Of a stretch of DNA of 64,000 bases, positions 1 through 9,035 are shown piece after piece. The stretch spans positions 1,054,001 through 1,118,000 of the forward strand of contig JACJNZ010000039.1 in NCBI GenBank assembly GCA_014695325.1. The letters are read 5' to 3'. Positions within the stretch are counted from its first letter, which is position 1. Each line of letters opens with the position of its first letter. The notes under the pieces are model-generated. The model did no database searches, had not been told where the DNA came from, and saw nothing but the letters and a program-made list of their open reading frames with translations. The position numbers and the translations under genes were made by a program. The DNA is from Cyanobacteria bacterium FACHB-502 (lineage in GTDB: Bacteria; Cyanobacteriota; Cyanobacteriia; Elainellales; Elainellaceae).

Positions 1-1350
1 GACGGAATTAAAGGCAACGGTGAGAAACCGCACCAAATAGGCAAACACCAGCGCGGCGATCGTCCCACTCAGCAGTAGCCCAGTCGAGATGCCAAAGGTG
101 GCTTGCATCCAGGCATCGATCCGGTTATCAAACTGACCGAGTGGAATCAGCACCCCGACTGCAATCACCGTGCCCGGAACCGCATAGCCGATCGCCGCCG
201 TTCGCACTGCCAAATTCATGCCCCAACTCGGACGCAGCCGCAGCCCATACGCCAGAATCAACGCCAGCACTACCCCAATCGCCGCCGTAATCATCGACGC
301 GAGAAAACTGTGACTCGCCAACTGCCAGAACCGATCGCTGAAATTCTTCGTGACGTTGCTCAACGCCATTTGCAGCAGCACGATCGCAGGCAGCAGAAAG
401 CCCAATAACACCGGAAGCCCACAAATCGTCAGCGCAAGTATCGATCGCCAGCCCTGCAAAACGAAAGGGGACGATCGCTGATAGCGGCTAGAAGTCTGGT
501 AATAGCGCGTTTGGCGGCGCGACAGTTGCTCTAAAATCAGCAGCAGCAGCACCACCCCCAGCAGCAGAGCCGAAAGCTGGGAAGCCGCAATTCGTTCGCC
601 CATGCCAAACCAGGTGCGGTAAATGCCCACCGTAAAGGTATTGACGCCGAAATACTGTACTGCGCCAAAATCACTCAGGGTTTCCATCAAAGCCAGAGCT
701 AAGCCTGCGACGATCGCCGGACGCGCCAGGGGCAAAGCGACCTTCCAAAAACTGCGCCAGGGGGAACAGCCAAGCAACCGACTGGCTTCCAGCGTGCAAA
801 CCGACTGTTCCAGAAACGCCACCCGCGCCAGCAGATAAACGTAGGGATACAGCACCAGACTGAAGAGGACGATCGCGCCACCCACCGAGCGAATGGGCGG
901 AAACCAGTAATCCCCTACTTCAGTCCAGCCAAACAAGCCGCGCAGAGTCATCTGCACCGGACCGTAAAATTCCAGCAGTTCTGTATAAACATACGCCATC
1001 AGATACGCCGGAACCGCCAGCGGCAACAGCAGTAGCCATTCCAGCGATCGGCTTCCGGGAAAGCGGCACATCGTTACACACCACGCTGTACTCACCCCGA
1101 TCGCCAGCACCCCCGCCCCCACACCCAGCATCAGCCAGAGGGAATTCATGAGGTAGCTTACCAGCACGGTCTCCGCAAGATGCTGCCAGACCTGACGCGC
1201 ATCGACAAACACACTGCTCAGCACCACCAGAATCGGCGTGGCAATCAGCAGTGCAATCAGGCAAACCGCGATCGTCCAGCCGTTCCAGAAGCGGGCAAAA
1301 CTTCGCAGCGTAGAGGAGGAAATGAAAGAAGACTCAGGAGAAACCGTCAC
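1..1350 (-). CDS. Iron(III)-type ABC transporter permease, 3' end cut by window edge
   Basis: The reading frame is open from a GTG at 1350 to the window edge, giving 450 codons with no stop. The translation is a very hydrophobic two-module inner-membrane permease. A first set of membrane segments runs from about residue 25 to 290 and a second begins near residue 310, as in the fused FbpB/FutB permeases that move ferric iron or thiamine. The first module carries the EAA-type loop (SRLLGCSPWRSFWKVALPLA) that contacts the ATPase. The matching ATPase gene lies divergently upstream, so the two probably form one importer sharing the 1351-1472 promoter region. No periplasmic binding protein gene is in the window. 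The family call is firm; the iron substrate is inferred from similarity. The C-terminal end is missing only because the window ends. Confidence 0.85.
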   Translation of the reverse strand, partial: MTVSPESSFISSSTLRSFARFWNGWTIAVCLIALLIATPILVVLSSVFVDARQVWQHLAETVLVSYLMNSLWLMLGVGAGVLAIGVSTAWCVTMCRFPGSRSLEWLLLLPLAVPAYLMAYVYTELLEFYGPVQMTLRGLFGWTEVGDYWFPPIRSVGGAIVLFSLVLYPYVYLLARVAFLEQSVCTLEASRLLGCSPWRSFWKVALPLARPAIVAGLALALMETLSDFGAVQYFGVNTFTVGIYRTWFGMGERIAASQLSALLLGVVLLLLILEQLSRRQTRYYQTSSRYQRSSPFVLQGWRSILALTICGLPVLLGFLLPAIVLLQMALSNVTKNFSDRFWQLASHSFLASMITAAIGVVLALILAYGLRLRPSWGMNLAVRTAAIGYAVPGTVIAVGVLIPLGQFDNRIDAWMQATFGISTGLLLSGTIAALVFAYLVRFLTVAFNSV

Positions 1351-1472
1351 AACAATCGACTCTTAATGTCTTAATGAGAATTACTTGCATTGACCCTTTA
1401 AACTATAAAAGCTAGTGCTGTTTCCGCAAACGCCTAGTTTACGATTTGTCGCTTCGCTCTGCCGTTTTATCT

Positions 1473-2576
1473 ATGATTCCAGCCTCGGTTTCTCCAGCTT
1501 CTGTTTTGCAGCTCGATCGCGTCAGCCGTCAGTTTGCCCTTAATGTACCGCCTGCGGTGTCGTCAGTGAGCCTGAGCCTGCCCACCGGGGAACTGCTGGC
1601 ACTGCTGGGTCCATCTGGCTGCGGCAAAACGACTTTGCTCAGGCTGATTGCCGGATTTGAAACGCCCCAAAGCGGGACGATCGAGATTGCGAATCAAACC
1701 GTTGCAGGTGCCGGCAAATGGCTACCCCCAGAAAAGCGCAGCGTTGGCATGGTGTTTCAGGACTACGCTCTGTTTCCTCACCTGACCGTGCAGCAAAATG
1801 TCGCCTTCGGGCTGCAAAACCACGCCAAACCCACCGAACTGGTGCAGCAGCGCGTCAAAGAGTCGATCGCCTTAGTTGGGCTAGAGGGCATGGAGCAGCG
1901 ATTTCCCCATCAGCTTTCGGGCGGTCAGCAGCAGCGAGTCGCTCTGGCGCGGGCACTGGCTCCCTATCCGTCGCTAGTTTTGCTCGATGAGCCGTTGAGC
2001 AACTTAGATATTCAGGTGCGGCTGCGGCTGCGGCAGGAACTCCGCGACATTCTCAAAACGGCAGGCACGACCGCAATTTTTGTCACGCACGATCAGGAAG
2101 AAGCCCTCTCGATCGCCGATCGCGTTGCTGTGATGCGGCAGGGACACCTGGAGCAAATCGGCACACCGGAAGAACTGTATCGCGAACCCACGTCTCGTTT
2201 TGTTGCAGAGTTTGTCACCCAGGCAAATTTTCTCACCGCCCAGCGTCAGGGACAGGTTTGGCAAACGGCGATCGGCTTGATTCCCCTCACTCAAACCATT
2301 TCTGCGGATTCCAGTGATATCACAGCGATCGATCGAGCTGCCCTGATGATTCGCCAGGAAGATGTGCAAATTCAGCTGCACCCCCAGGGAGACTGGATTA
2401 TTCGCGATCGGCAGTTTCTCGGTCGGGAATACCGCTACTCACTGCAAACGGTGTCAGGAGAGACGCTGATCGTTCGCACGGCTGCCGATGCACCTTTCGC
2501 GATTGGGTCTGCGGTAAAGGCTGAAGTAATTCCAGGTCTGCTGTGTGGGTTTGCGATCGCCCCTGCAAAACCCTGA
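1473..2576 (+). CDS. ABC transporter ATP-binding protein, Fe(3+)/spermidine/sulfate class (FbpC-like)
   Basis: A 367-residue cytoplasmic ATPase that would energise the divergent permease. Visible motifs are Walker A (GPSGCGKTT), the Q-loop in VFQDYALFP, the signature LSGGQQQR, Walker B LVLLDEPLSNLD and the switch histidine in VTHDQEEA. These are followed by about 130 residues with a TOBE-like C-terminal domain, typical of FbpC/PotA/CysA-type importers. The ATG at 1473 is preferred over an in-frame TTG at 1446, because nothing N-terminal to the start of the ATPase fold is needed. HIP1 octamers lie inside the gene. Iron is the likely substrate because the partner permease is of the FutB/FbpB type. 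Substrate assignment from sequence alone is uncertain in this class. Confidence 0.88.
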   Translation: MIPASVSPASVLQLDRVSRQFALNVPPAVSSVSLSLPTGELLALLGPSGCGKTTLLRLIAGFETPQSGTIEIANQTVAGAGKWLPPEKRSVGMVFQDYALFPHLTVQQNVAFGLQNHAKPTELVQQRVKESIALVGLEGMEQRFPHQLSGGQQQRVALARALAPYPSLVLLDEPLSNLDIQVRLRLRQELRDILKTAGTTAIFVTHDQEEALSIADRVAVMRQGHLEQIGTPEELYREPTSRFVAEFVTQANFLTAQRQGQVWQTAIGLIPLTQTISADSSDITAIDRAALMIRQEDVQIQLHPQGDWIIRDRQFLGREYRYSLQTVSGETLIVRTAADAPFAIGSAVKAEVIPGLLCGFAIAPAKP

Positions 2577-2619
2577 GGCTTTGCCACCCCTCAAACAGCC
2601 CCTCCAAACAAAAAATTCC

Positions 2620-3423
2620 CTACCCTTCCGGCGCTCCACCAACATTCCCAGTCTGTAAATCCTCGATCGTCATCGGCTCCGCAGCCAGCACATACACCGT
2701 TCGTCCCAGGTCCAGACCAGAAAGAACGCTAAGATACTGGGTTTCATCATCTTTTGAAACTTCATACACCTTCCGCCCGGTATCATCTGCTAGATCGTCT
2801 CTCAGGCGCACCGTGTAGCCCTTTGCTTCAAGCTGTGCCATCATTGTGCGTCCGACCTCCCGGAAACTGACTTCGCCTTCGATTTGACGACAGGTTTCTA
2901 AGCCGAAACAGCCCGCCTGGGCATTTTCAAAGTGGGGAAAATTGGCGGTAAACGCATCGGGGCTGGGCGTAGGACTAGGAGAAAGTTCGGGGGAAGGAGT
3001 CGGGCTGGGCGTCGGGGAAGGGCTGACAACAATGGGAGTTGCAGCAGGACTGGGAACCGGAGAGGGTGAAGGCACGATCGCAGGAACAGGAGCAGCCTGA
3101 GGCACAGGACGGACGATTACCCCTGCGGGGAACTGCGGAGCAACCGCTTGCGGTGCAGGCTTCGGGGTTGCCTTCGGTGCCGATTGCGGTGTGGGAGAAA
3201 TGGTCGGCTTCGGTGCAGCAACGGGCAAAACGGCAGCGCGAATTGCGATCGGCTCTAACGACTCAGATGCTTCAGGCTCTGTTTGTTCGGAAACAACATC
3301 TCGCTCCGGCAGAGGCAAGCCCAACAGCAGGCCATGTAGCCCGATCGATAGAACCAGGGCGATCGTTCCAACGGGCACAGTTTTTAGCAGGTTTAAACGC
3401 ACAGCTCTTCCGCGATAACTCAA
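2620..3423 (-). CDS. Proline-rich membrane-anchored protein of unknown function
   Basis: A 267-residue protein. A short basic N-terminus is followed by one hydrophobic segment at about residues 18-37 (VGTIALVLSIGLHGLLLGLP), which looks like an uncleaved anchor. A long Pro/Ala/Ser/Thr linker with repeated SPTPSP-like units runs from about residue 75 to 160. The C-terminal part, about 165-267, looks folded and holds two cysteines close together (QAGCFGLETC). The anchor plus stiff periplasmic spacer recalls TonB, but I see no TonB C-terminal motif. It converges on the ABC ATPase gene (43 bp apart) and is divergent from pnp. I do not recognise the C-terminal domain. Confidence 0.7.
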   Translation of the reverse strand: MSYRGRAVRLNLLKTVPVGTIALVLSIGLHGLLLGLPLPERDVVSEQTEPEASESLEPIAIRAAVLPVAAPKPTISPTPQSAPKATPKPAPQAVAPQFPAGVIVRPVPQAAPVPAIVPSPSPVPSPAATPIVVSPSPTPSPTPSPELSPSPTPSPDAFTANFPHFENAQAGCFGLETCRQIEGEVSFREVGRTMMAQLEAKGYTVRLRDDLADDTGRKVYEVSKDDETQYLSVLSGLDLGRTVYVLAAEPMTIEDLQTGNVGGAPEG

Positions 3424-3728
3424 TCCTAGACAGCAACAAAGACCGCAATCTGACCTAGACCGATTAAACCCTGTCAGGTCTTTAATTGCAAATCATTCTT
3501 AACTGAGTTTAGATTCTTTTACCGGCTTCAGGGAAGGCTGCACCGTTCACAAGTTTTCTGCCCGATCGCGCCTGCGGCATCAGTGGCATCAAGAGAGTCA
3601 AAAAAAGTCAAAAGATTAGAAATAAATTAAAAATTATTTAAAGTTGCTGTACATTCAAGCGACAATAATGGTAGGAGAACTGGCTTGTCAGTCAGGACAT
3701 CGGTCAGTACAAGGATATCAGTGCTAGG

Positions 3729-3749
3729 ATTTCTTCAAGAAGAAGAAAT
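3729..3749 (+). promoter_or_regulatory. Perfect hairpin in the pnp leader
   Basis: ATTTCTTC at 3729-3736 and GAAGAAAT at 3742-3749 pair perfectly over 8 bp around the loop AAGAA. The hairpin ends 27 nt before the pnp start codon and is not followed by a U-tract, so it is not a terminator. In E. coli a leader hairpin cut by RNase III mediates pnp autoregulation. Whether this element does the same is inference. The upstream stretch 3590-3660 is very A/T-rich and probably holds the promoter. Confidence 0.4.
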
Positions 3750-3776
3750 GAGGACACCAAGAAGGAAAAACGCTTC

Positions 3777-5927
3777 ATGTTGAAAGAAGTAGATAAGTCA
3801 ATATCCATCGATGGTAGGGATATTCGACTCAAAGTAGGTCTGCTAGCTCCGCAGGCAGGCGGTTCGGTATTAATTCAGTTAGAAGATACAGCCGTTTTTG
3901 TTGCAGCAACGCGGGCTGCGGGAAGAGAAGGAATCGATTTTTTGCCGCTGATTGTGGATTACGAAGAGCGGCTTTATGCAGCCGGGCGCATTCCCGGCGG
4001 GTTTTTGCGACGAGAGGGTCGTCCTCCTGAGCGAGCCACCCTAATTAGTCGCTTGATCGATCGCCCGATGCGTCCTTTGTTTCCGGGCTGGCTGCGCGAT
4101 GATATTCAGATTGTCGCTACCACGATGTCTCTAGATGAGCGAGTGCCGCCGGATGTGCTGGCAGTCACCGGAGCCTCGATCGCCACGCTGCTGGCAGGCA
4201 TTCCGTTTAATGGTCCGATGGCAGCAGTACGAGTTGGCTTGGTCGGTGATGATTTTATCATTAACCCCACCTATGACGAGATCGAGCGCGGCGATCTGGA
4301 TCTGGTGGTGGCAGGCTCTCCTGACGGCGTGATCATGGTGGAAGCGGGAGCCAATCAGTTGCCCGAACAGGATGTGATCGAGGCGATCGATTTTGGCTAT
4401 GAGGTGATTCGCGACCTGATTCAGGCACAGCGCGACCTGATGGCAGAGTTGGGCATCGAACCTGCCCTGATAACGCCGCCGGAAGTAGACACAACACTGG
4501 AGAATTTCATTACTGAACGGGCAAAAGACCCGGTCAAGCAAATTCTCTCGCAGTTTGAACTCACCAAAACCGATCGGGATACTGAGCTGGATGCGGTGAA
4601 AGCGTCGCTCGTAACTGAGATTGAAGCCCTGCCCGAAGACGATCCGGTGCGGGTGGCAGCAATGGCAGACGGCAAGGCGATCGGCAACACCTTTAAGGAC
4701 ATTACGAAAAAGCTGATGCGCCGCCAGATCGTCGAAGACAATGTGCGCGTAGACGGTCGCAAACTCGATGAAGTCCGTCCCATTAGCTGCCGTACCCATT
4801 TGCTGCCTGAGCGAGTCCATGGCAGTGCCCTGTTTCAGCGCGGCTTAACGCAGGTGCTGTCGGTCGTGACGCTGGGAACGCCGGGAGAAGAGCAGGAGAT
4901 GGACGACCTGCATCCCGACGAAGAAAAGCGGTATATGCACCACTACAACTTCCCGCCTTACTCGGTGGGTGAAACCAAGCCAATGCGCTCTCCAGGACGA
5001 CGGGAAATTGGACATGGCGCACTGGCAGAACGGGCAATTATTCCCGTGCTTCCGCCAAAAGACAAGTTTCCCTATGTGGTTCGGGTGGTGTCTGAGGTGC
5101 TGTCTTCGAACGGTTCGACTTCGATGGGGTCGGTCTGTGGCTCAACGCTGGCACTAATGGATGCGGGTGTGCCGATCGTTAAACCCGTGAGTGGTGCCGC
5201 AATGGGTCTGATCAAGGAAGGCGAAGAAGTTCGCATCCTCACCGACATTCAGGGCATTGAAGACTTCCTCGGCGATATGGACTTCAAAGTTGCCGGAACT
5301 GACGACGGCATTACTGCCCTGCAAATGGACATGAAGATTACTGGACTGCCGATCGAGGTGGTCGCTCAGTCGATCGGTCAGGCTCGCTCAGCGCGTCTGC
5401 ACATTCTGAACAAAATGTTGGAGGCGATCGACCAGCCCCGTACCGAACTGTCGCCCTTTGCGCCGCGCCTGCTTACGATCAAGATTGACTCCGAATTTAT
5501 TGGGATGATCATTGGTCCGGGCGGCAAGACGATCAAGGGCATCACCGAGCAAACCGGAGCCAAGATCGATATCCAGGACGATGGAACCGTCACCATTTCT
5601 GCCGTCGATCGCGATAAGGCAAAACAGGCGCGTGCCATCATCGAAGGCATGACGCGCAAGCTGAGCGCAGGCGATGTTTATGTCGGCAAAGTGACGCGAA
5701 TTATCCCGATCGGCGCATTCGTCGAATTTCTTCCCGGCAAAGAAGGCATGATCCACATCTCTCAGCTTGCAGACTATCGCGTCGGCAAAGTCGAAGACGA
5801 AGTGACAGTCGGCGATGAAGTGATCATCAAAATCCGCGAAATTGACAACCGGGGACGGGTCAACCTGACTCGTTTGGGCATCCACCCTGATGAGGCAGCC
5901 GCCGCACGGGAAACTTCAGCGAAGTAG
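3777..5927 (+). CDS. pnp: Polyribonucleotide nucleotidyltransferase (PNPase)
   Basis: A 716-residue PNPase, which degrades RNA 3' to 5' by phosphorolysis and in cyanobacteria also makes heteropolymeric tails. Two RNase PH-like modules (about residues 10-230 and 310-550) flank the helical linker. The second module contains [11 protein letters not shown] and the active-site segment [21 protein letters not shown] domain with [10 protein letters not shown] lies at about 575-600, and an S1 domain ([20 protein letters not shown]) at about 640-705. Length and order match the bacterial family. The ATG at 3777 gives the conserved N-terminal [14 protein letters not shown] strand. The gene stands alone and is followed by a strong terminator. 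Confidence 0.98.
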   Translation: MLKEVDKSISIDGRDIRLKVGLLAPQAGGSVLIQLEDTAVFVAATRAAGREGIDFLPLIVDYEERLYAAGRIPGGFLRREGRPPERATLISRLIDRPMRPLFPGWLRDDIQIVATTMSLDERVPPDVLAVTGASIATLLAGIPFNGPMAAVRVGLVGDDFIINPTYDEIERGDLDLVVAGSPDGVIMVEAGANQLPEQDVIEAIDFGYEVIRDLIQAQRDLMAELGIEPALITPPEVDTTLENFITERAKDPVKQILSQFELTKTDRDTELDAVKASLVTEIEALPEDDPVRVAAMADGKAIGNTFKDITKKLMRRQIVEDNVRVDGRKLDEVRPISCRTHLLPERVHGSALFQRGLTQVLSVVTLGTPGEEQEMDDLHPDEEKRYMHHYNFPPYSVGETKPMRSPGRREIGHGALAERAIIPVLPPKDKFPYVVRVVSEVLSSNGSTSMGSVCGSTLALMDAGVPIVKPVSGAAMGLIKEGEEVRILTDIQGIEDFLGDMDFKVAGTDDGITALQMDMKITGLPIEVVAQSIGQARSARLHILNKMLEAIDQPRTELSPFAPRLLTIKIDSEFIGMIIGPGGKTIKGITEQTGAKIDIQDDGTVTISAVDRDKAKQARAIIEGMTRKLSAGDVYVGKVTRIIPIGAFVEFLPGKEGMIHISQLADYRVGKVEDEVTVGDEVIIKIREIDNRGRVNLTRLGIHPDEAAAARETSAK

Positions 5928-5944
5928 TTTGCTTTAAGCGGTTG

Positions 5945-5972
5945 GTTAAAGCTCATTAGTTAAAGCTCAGTA
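5945..5972 (+). repeat. 14-bp tandem duplication after the pnp stop codon
   Basis: GTTAAAGCTCATTA (5945-5958) is followed directly by GTTAAAGCTCAGTA (5959-5972), with one mismatch. It begins 17 nt after the pnp stop codon and just before the terminator stem. Confidence 0.8.
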
Positions 5973-6010
5973 GAGAAGAGGATGGGTCGATCGCCCGTCC
6001 TTTTCTCTTT
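5972..6010 (+). terminator. Intrinsic terminator of pnp
   Basis: GGATGGG and CCCGTCC pair around TCGATCG. The stem extends outward with AGAGAA and TTCTCT, and the 3' arm includes a T-rich run (6000-6010). Its position directly after pnp fits rho-independent termination. Confidence 0.75.
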
Positions 6011-6072
6011 ATGGAACCATTTGTGAATACACAAGCAAGCTGCTCGCGTTATTTCTCCCACATTAGTGATAT

Positions 6073-6456
6073 ATGTCCGATAGTGCAACTTTTGAGTTTG
6101 AGACAATCCTAGATCTGCAAACGATCGCTTGCCAGATCTCTAACCTGTGGAAGGGAGACGGATATTATGCAGATGTCTACACCCATCCTGGCTATAGAAG
6201 CAATCGATTTTTTTGCACATTGGAATACATTTATGGCTATCCCAATGAGGAGGAAATGCTCCGGGATGCTGTGAATTATCTTTTAGAGATTGCTTCTAAT
6301 CAGCAGGTGTATTACTATCGATGTTCTGATTTTGCGCCTTTGCCGGATGAAGTGCAATCAATTGTCAGGATAAATTTAGATAACTTATTTCAGACGGAGT
6401 TTAGTCCATCTTTACAGGCATCGATCGAGAGAAAGTATCTGATTCGCTACTATTGA
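6073..6456 (+). CDS. Conserved hypothetical protein (127 aa)
   Basis: A small soluble acidic protein rich in tyrosine, phenylalanine and glutamate, with no signal peptide or membrane segment. It begins with an ATG at 6073 and no clear Shine-Dalgarno sequence. I do not recognise the family. The compositional bias and the position next to a toxin-antitoxin pair suggest a small accessory gene; no function can be assigned. Confidence 0.6.
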   Translation: MSDSATFEFETILDLQTIACQISNLWKGDGYYADVYTHPGYRSNRFFCTLEYIYGYPNEEEMLRDAVNYLLEIASNQQVYYYRCSDFAPLPDEVQSIVRINLDNLFQTEFSPSLQASIERKYLIRYY

Positions 6457-6616
6457 ATGTTTTAGTAGAAGGATAATGCTTCTAGAAACAGCCGTTAAGG
6501 AGTTAGAGACAGAGTTCTCATCAATGCATTTCGGTGTAAATAATGAGAACTGCATATTAGCCAGAACAGCAATCGAGTGACGTCTATAAAGTAGTTCAAT
6601 ACACTTAGGAGGAGTA

Positions 6617-6856
6617 ATGAAAGCCATTAAAGTTATGGCGACGATCGATGATCAAGGACAACTCACCTTAGATCACCCTCTCCTGGCTGAGAAAAGCAGC
6701 CGTGTAGAAGTGATTGTTCTCATTCCGGAAGAGGAAGCTATGGAGGGTGGATCTCAGAGGGAAGTTTTAACAGATTTTCGGCAGTCCTGGCATGAAGCAA
6801 TGACTGGACAAACAATTCCGATCGCTCAGGTTTGGGAAGGGCTTGAAGATGGCTGA
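6617..6856 (+). CDS. Antitoxin of a RelE-type toxin-antitoxin pair
   Basis: A 79-residue protein beginning MKAIKVMATIDDQGQLTLDHPL, a form common to small cyanobacterial proteins encoded just before RelE-like toxins. The N-terminal beta-rich half would form the dimer or DNA-binding part, and the C-terminal half (about 45-79) with FRQSWHEAMTGQTIPI would wrap the toxin. A strong ribosome site (AGGAGG at 6607-6612) precedes the ATG. The toxin start lies inside the end of this gene with an 8-nt overlap, so translation is probably coupled. The assignment rests mainly on gene order and N-terminal pattern. Confidence 0.7.
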   Translation: MKAIKVMATIDDQGQLTLDHPLLAEKSSRVEVIVLIPEEEAMEGGSQREVLTDFRQSWHEAMTGQTIPIAQVWEGLEDG

Positions 6857-7223
6857 TCAGCCTCTCATTCAAGTTGAAGCTTCGCTAACATTTAACCGAA
6901 ACCTACGCGCTCTTTCTAAGAAGTATCGCAATATCAAAAACGATATACAGCCTGTTATTGAGCAGCTTCAACGGGGGGAGTTACTAGGAGATCAAATACC
7001 CGGAATTAGGTATACAGTCTTCAAGCTGAGAGTCCGCAATAGTGACACGCAGAAAGGTAAAAGTGGCGGCTATCGTCTGATTTACTACGTCAAAACAGTA
7101 ACCGGAATCATTCTGCTCACAATTTATGCAAAATCTGAGCAAGCCGATATTGAAACAGAAGAGATTCGGAGTGCTATTTCAGAGTATGAACGGCGATCGA
7201 GCGAAGACAAAGGTGGTACTTGA
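6849..7223 (+). CDS. RelE/ParE-superfamily toxin
   Basis: A 124-residue basic protein. It has the RelE-fold pattern: an N-terminal helix pair (FNRNLRALSKKYRNIKNDIQPVIEQL), then strands ending in KSGGYRLIYYVKT and IILLTIYAKSEQ. These match the core region where RelE-type mRNA interferases carry catalytic basic and aromatic residues. The ATG at 6849 overlaps the antitoxin stop. An in-frame TTG at 6843 is less likely. The expected role is ribosome-dependent or free mRNA cleavage when unbound by antitoxin, with autoregulation by the pair. No mobile element is visible next to it. Confidence 0.8.
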   Translation: MADQPLIQVEASLTFNRNLRALSKKYRNIKNDIQPVIEQLQRGELLGDQIPGIRYTVFKLRVRNSDTQKGKSGGYRLIYYVKTVTGIILLTIYAKSEQADIETEEIRSAISEYERRSSEDKGGT

Positions 7224-7272
7224 AGAAGCAAAACTGGTAGACATTGGCATTTTGAAATCCAGAAAAAGCAAA

Positions 7273-7304
7273 CTTCCCCCCTGGCGTTGGGGGGACGGGG
7301 GAAG
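7273..7304. repeat. Palindromic remnant of a dispersed C/G-rich repeat
   Basis: CTTCCCCC (7273-7280) pairs with GGGGGAAG (7297-7304). The inner sequence, CCTGGCGTTGGGGGGAC-like, resembles the dispersed repeat at 38941 and elsewhere. It lies between two converging genes and could act as a bidirectional transcription barrier, although there is no T-tract. Confidence 0.5.
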
Positions 7305-7325
7305 AGCAGTTCAACTGCAAGGTGA

Positions 7326-7976
7326 TTAGTCCAGGGCGCGTTCTGCTTTGCGGGTCAGGTCACGAGCATTGCTCTTTGTGTCTTCAGCAACTCCCTTCAC
7401 GGCTTCGCTGGCATTGCTTTCTGCACGCTTGGTGTTCACTTTCACATTCTGAGTGCCACGATCGGTTCCGCCTTTGACGCGATCGGTTAGATCTTCAGCA
7501 GACTCGCCAACGCTGTCAGTAATGTTGCGAACTCGTTCACCCAACGGTGCACCGCTCGTATAGTTATCCACGTAGTCTCCAACGCTCTCGATCGATTTAT
7601 CGAGATTTTTCTCGGCTTTATCCACCCGTCGTTCGATCTGGGCACCGAGGTTTTTGCGCTGATAGCGAGGGTCGGTGTCGCTGTACACATTCATGCCGCC
7701 CTCAGGCTCCTGGATCGGGTCATACAACTCAGTGGGCTGATTGGCTCCTGTCTTAGCATGGTAAGAGCCTTCGCCCGAAGATCTTGGCGTGGGCGGATTA
7801 GACGACATCGGGCTTGCCGGACTGCTATTTGACGACACAGGCGGAGCCGCATTGCCGCAAGCCGTGCTAACTAGCATCAGCACCCCTGCAACCAGAACTA
7901 CAGCGATACGGGCGAACGGAAACCGCTTCACAGCAGCAACAAGATTTGAAAAACGATCGAACAGTAAATCCTTCAT
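7326..7976 (-). CDS. Lipoprotein with basic/acidic low-complexity helical tail (possible DUF6658)
   Basis: A 216-residue protein. The N-terminus is basic, followed by a hydrophobic stretch and a lipobox (VSTAC) with the modified Cys near residue 40, so a lipid-anchored envelope protein is expected. The mature part begins with a Pro/Ser-rich linker and ends in about 110 residues of repeating Asp/Lys/Glu/Asn helix (DRVKGGTDRGTQNVKVNTKR), reminiscent of LEA-like or apolipoprotein-like helices. A ribosome site (GGAG) stands 9 nt before the ATG. The adjacent gene at 8022-8588 has the same N-terminal design, so the two look like diverged paralogues. The DUF6658 name is from memory and unverified. 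Confidence 0.65.
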   Translation of the reverse strand: MKDLLFDRFSNLVAAVKRFPFARIAVVLVAGVLMLVSTACGNAAPPVSSNSSPASPMSSNPPTPRSSGEGSYHAKTGANQPTELYDPIQEPEGGMNVYSDTDPRYQRKNLGAQIERRVDKAEKNLDKSIESVGDYVDNYTSGAPLGERVRNITDSVGESAEDLTDRVKGGTDRGTQNVKVNTKRAESNASEAVKGVAEDTKSNARDLTRKAERALD

Positions 7977-8021
7977 ATTTACACTCCGTTATATTTTAAG
8001 CCGATCAAATGGGATTCAGGA

Positions 8022-8588
8022 TTATTTCGATTGACCTTCCGCTTGACCTTCGAGCGCATCTTTGATGAAATCAGTTGATTGCTGGAATTGATCGCCAATC
8101 TTTTCTAGAATTTTTTCGTTAGGATTTGAGCGTTGGATAATCGGCTGTTTCTCAGGGGTTGCAGTTTCCGTATTCTTGATTATCTTCTCGCGATAATCCT
8201 GTCCGACTGGACCTACATCAGGATTTTTGCTTCTTTCAGCGTCATCGCCGGGATAGAGAATATCCTGTGCTGAATTACTTTTTACGTCACTGCTTGCAAT
8301 CAATTCTCCATTACCGATTAGCGAAGAACGCATCATCGGTTTTGTATTACGATTTCCGTGTTCGCCGCTCACTTTCGGATCGGTAGACATCTTATAATCG
8401 GTATAGCCGTCACCGCCTCCCTTGTAGGGATTGTTTTGTCCTCCCATCTGCACGGGGGGAACTTCCGGGCGTGCTCCTTGAATGTTTCCACTGTTGCAGG
8501 AGGTGAGCAACAGCGTAAATCCAGCGACCAGAACAATAGCGAGACGGGCAATCCGTAGCTGTTTAAGCCAGGAAACAACTTGCTTCAC
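8022..8588 (-). CDS. Lipoprotein, paralogue-like partner of the downstream lipoprotein
   Basis: A 188-residue protein starting with GTG at 8588, with GGAG 10 nt upstream. It has a basic N-terminus (KQVVSWLKQLRIARLAIVLV), a hydrophobic stretch and a lipobox (LLTSC) with Cys near residue 31. The mature part is hydrophilic, Gly/Asn/Pro-rich at first and helical at the end (ERSKNPDV to KDALEGQAEGQSK). The KQLRIARLAIVLVAG core closely resembles the FPFARIAVVLVAG core of the next gene, 45 bp downstream on the same strand, so they likely share a transcript. Function unknown; an envelope role is inferred from the anchor. Confidence 0.65.
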   Translation of the reverse strand: MKQVVSWLKQLRIARLAIVLVAGFTLLLTSCNSGNIQGARPEVPPVQMGGQNNPYKGGGDGYTDYKMSTDPKVSGEHGNRNTKPMMRSSLIGNGELIASSDVKSNSAQDILYPGDDAERSKNPDVGPVGQDYREKIIKNTETATPEKQPIIQRSNPNEKILEKIGDQFQQSTDFIKDALEGQAEGQSK

Positions 8589-9035
8589 AAAAGTACTCCG
8601 TGCTTTCGCAATTTTATAAAAGGCTTGAGACGCTACTCACATTACTTGAGACGCTGGCGTAACTTCCTCTAGCCAAAGTTATATTCAGTTCAGCATGAAC
8701 ATATTGTGAACTTATTTGAAGCGCTGCGGCAGGGTAGGAAAGCGGTGACTGAAAGCAGGACTTTGTTTGCAAATTAACCATAAATTAGAGGGTTAGTAGA
8801 GCATTGATCCTCTGTCTTTTGATAGTGATCAAGCCATGAGCGCAAATCTTCTGAGGTAGGGCAGGCTGTTGCGAAAGTTACCTCATGGCGGATGTAGAGA
8901 ATCTTCTAAATCTGAGATTGTAGAACCAACAGAATTTGAGCGATGGGAGAGGTCTCCTCCCCGATCTCTATGTTTGGCAGCTCTACTGCACAGCTTTTTC
9001 GGAATAGCTTTTTCGAAACCGGAGGTTTGCTAGCG

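Noticed and set aside
2620-3423. TonB assignment for the proline-rich protein
   Set aside because: The anchor and Pro-rich linker fit, but the C-terminal domain lacks the TonB motif and no ExbB/ExbD genes are nearby.
4131-4820. Long minus-strand open frame inside pnp (229 codons)
   Set aside because: It is antisense to a conserved, complete pnp gene and its translation has no recognisable protein features; high-GC codon use in pnp explains the open frame.
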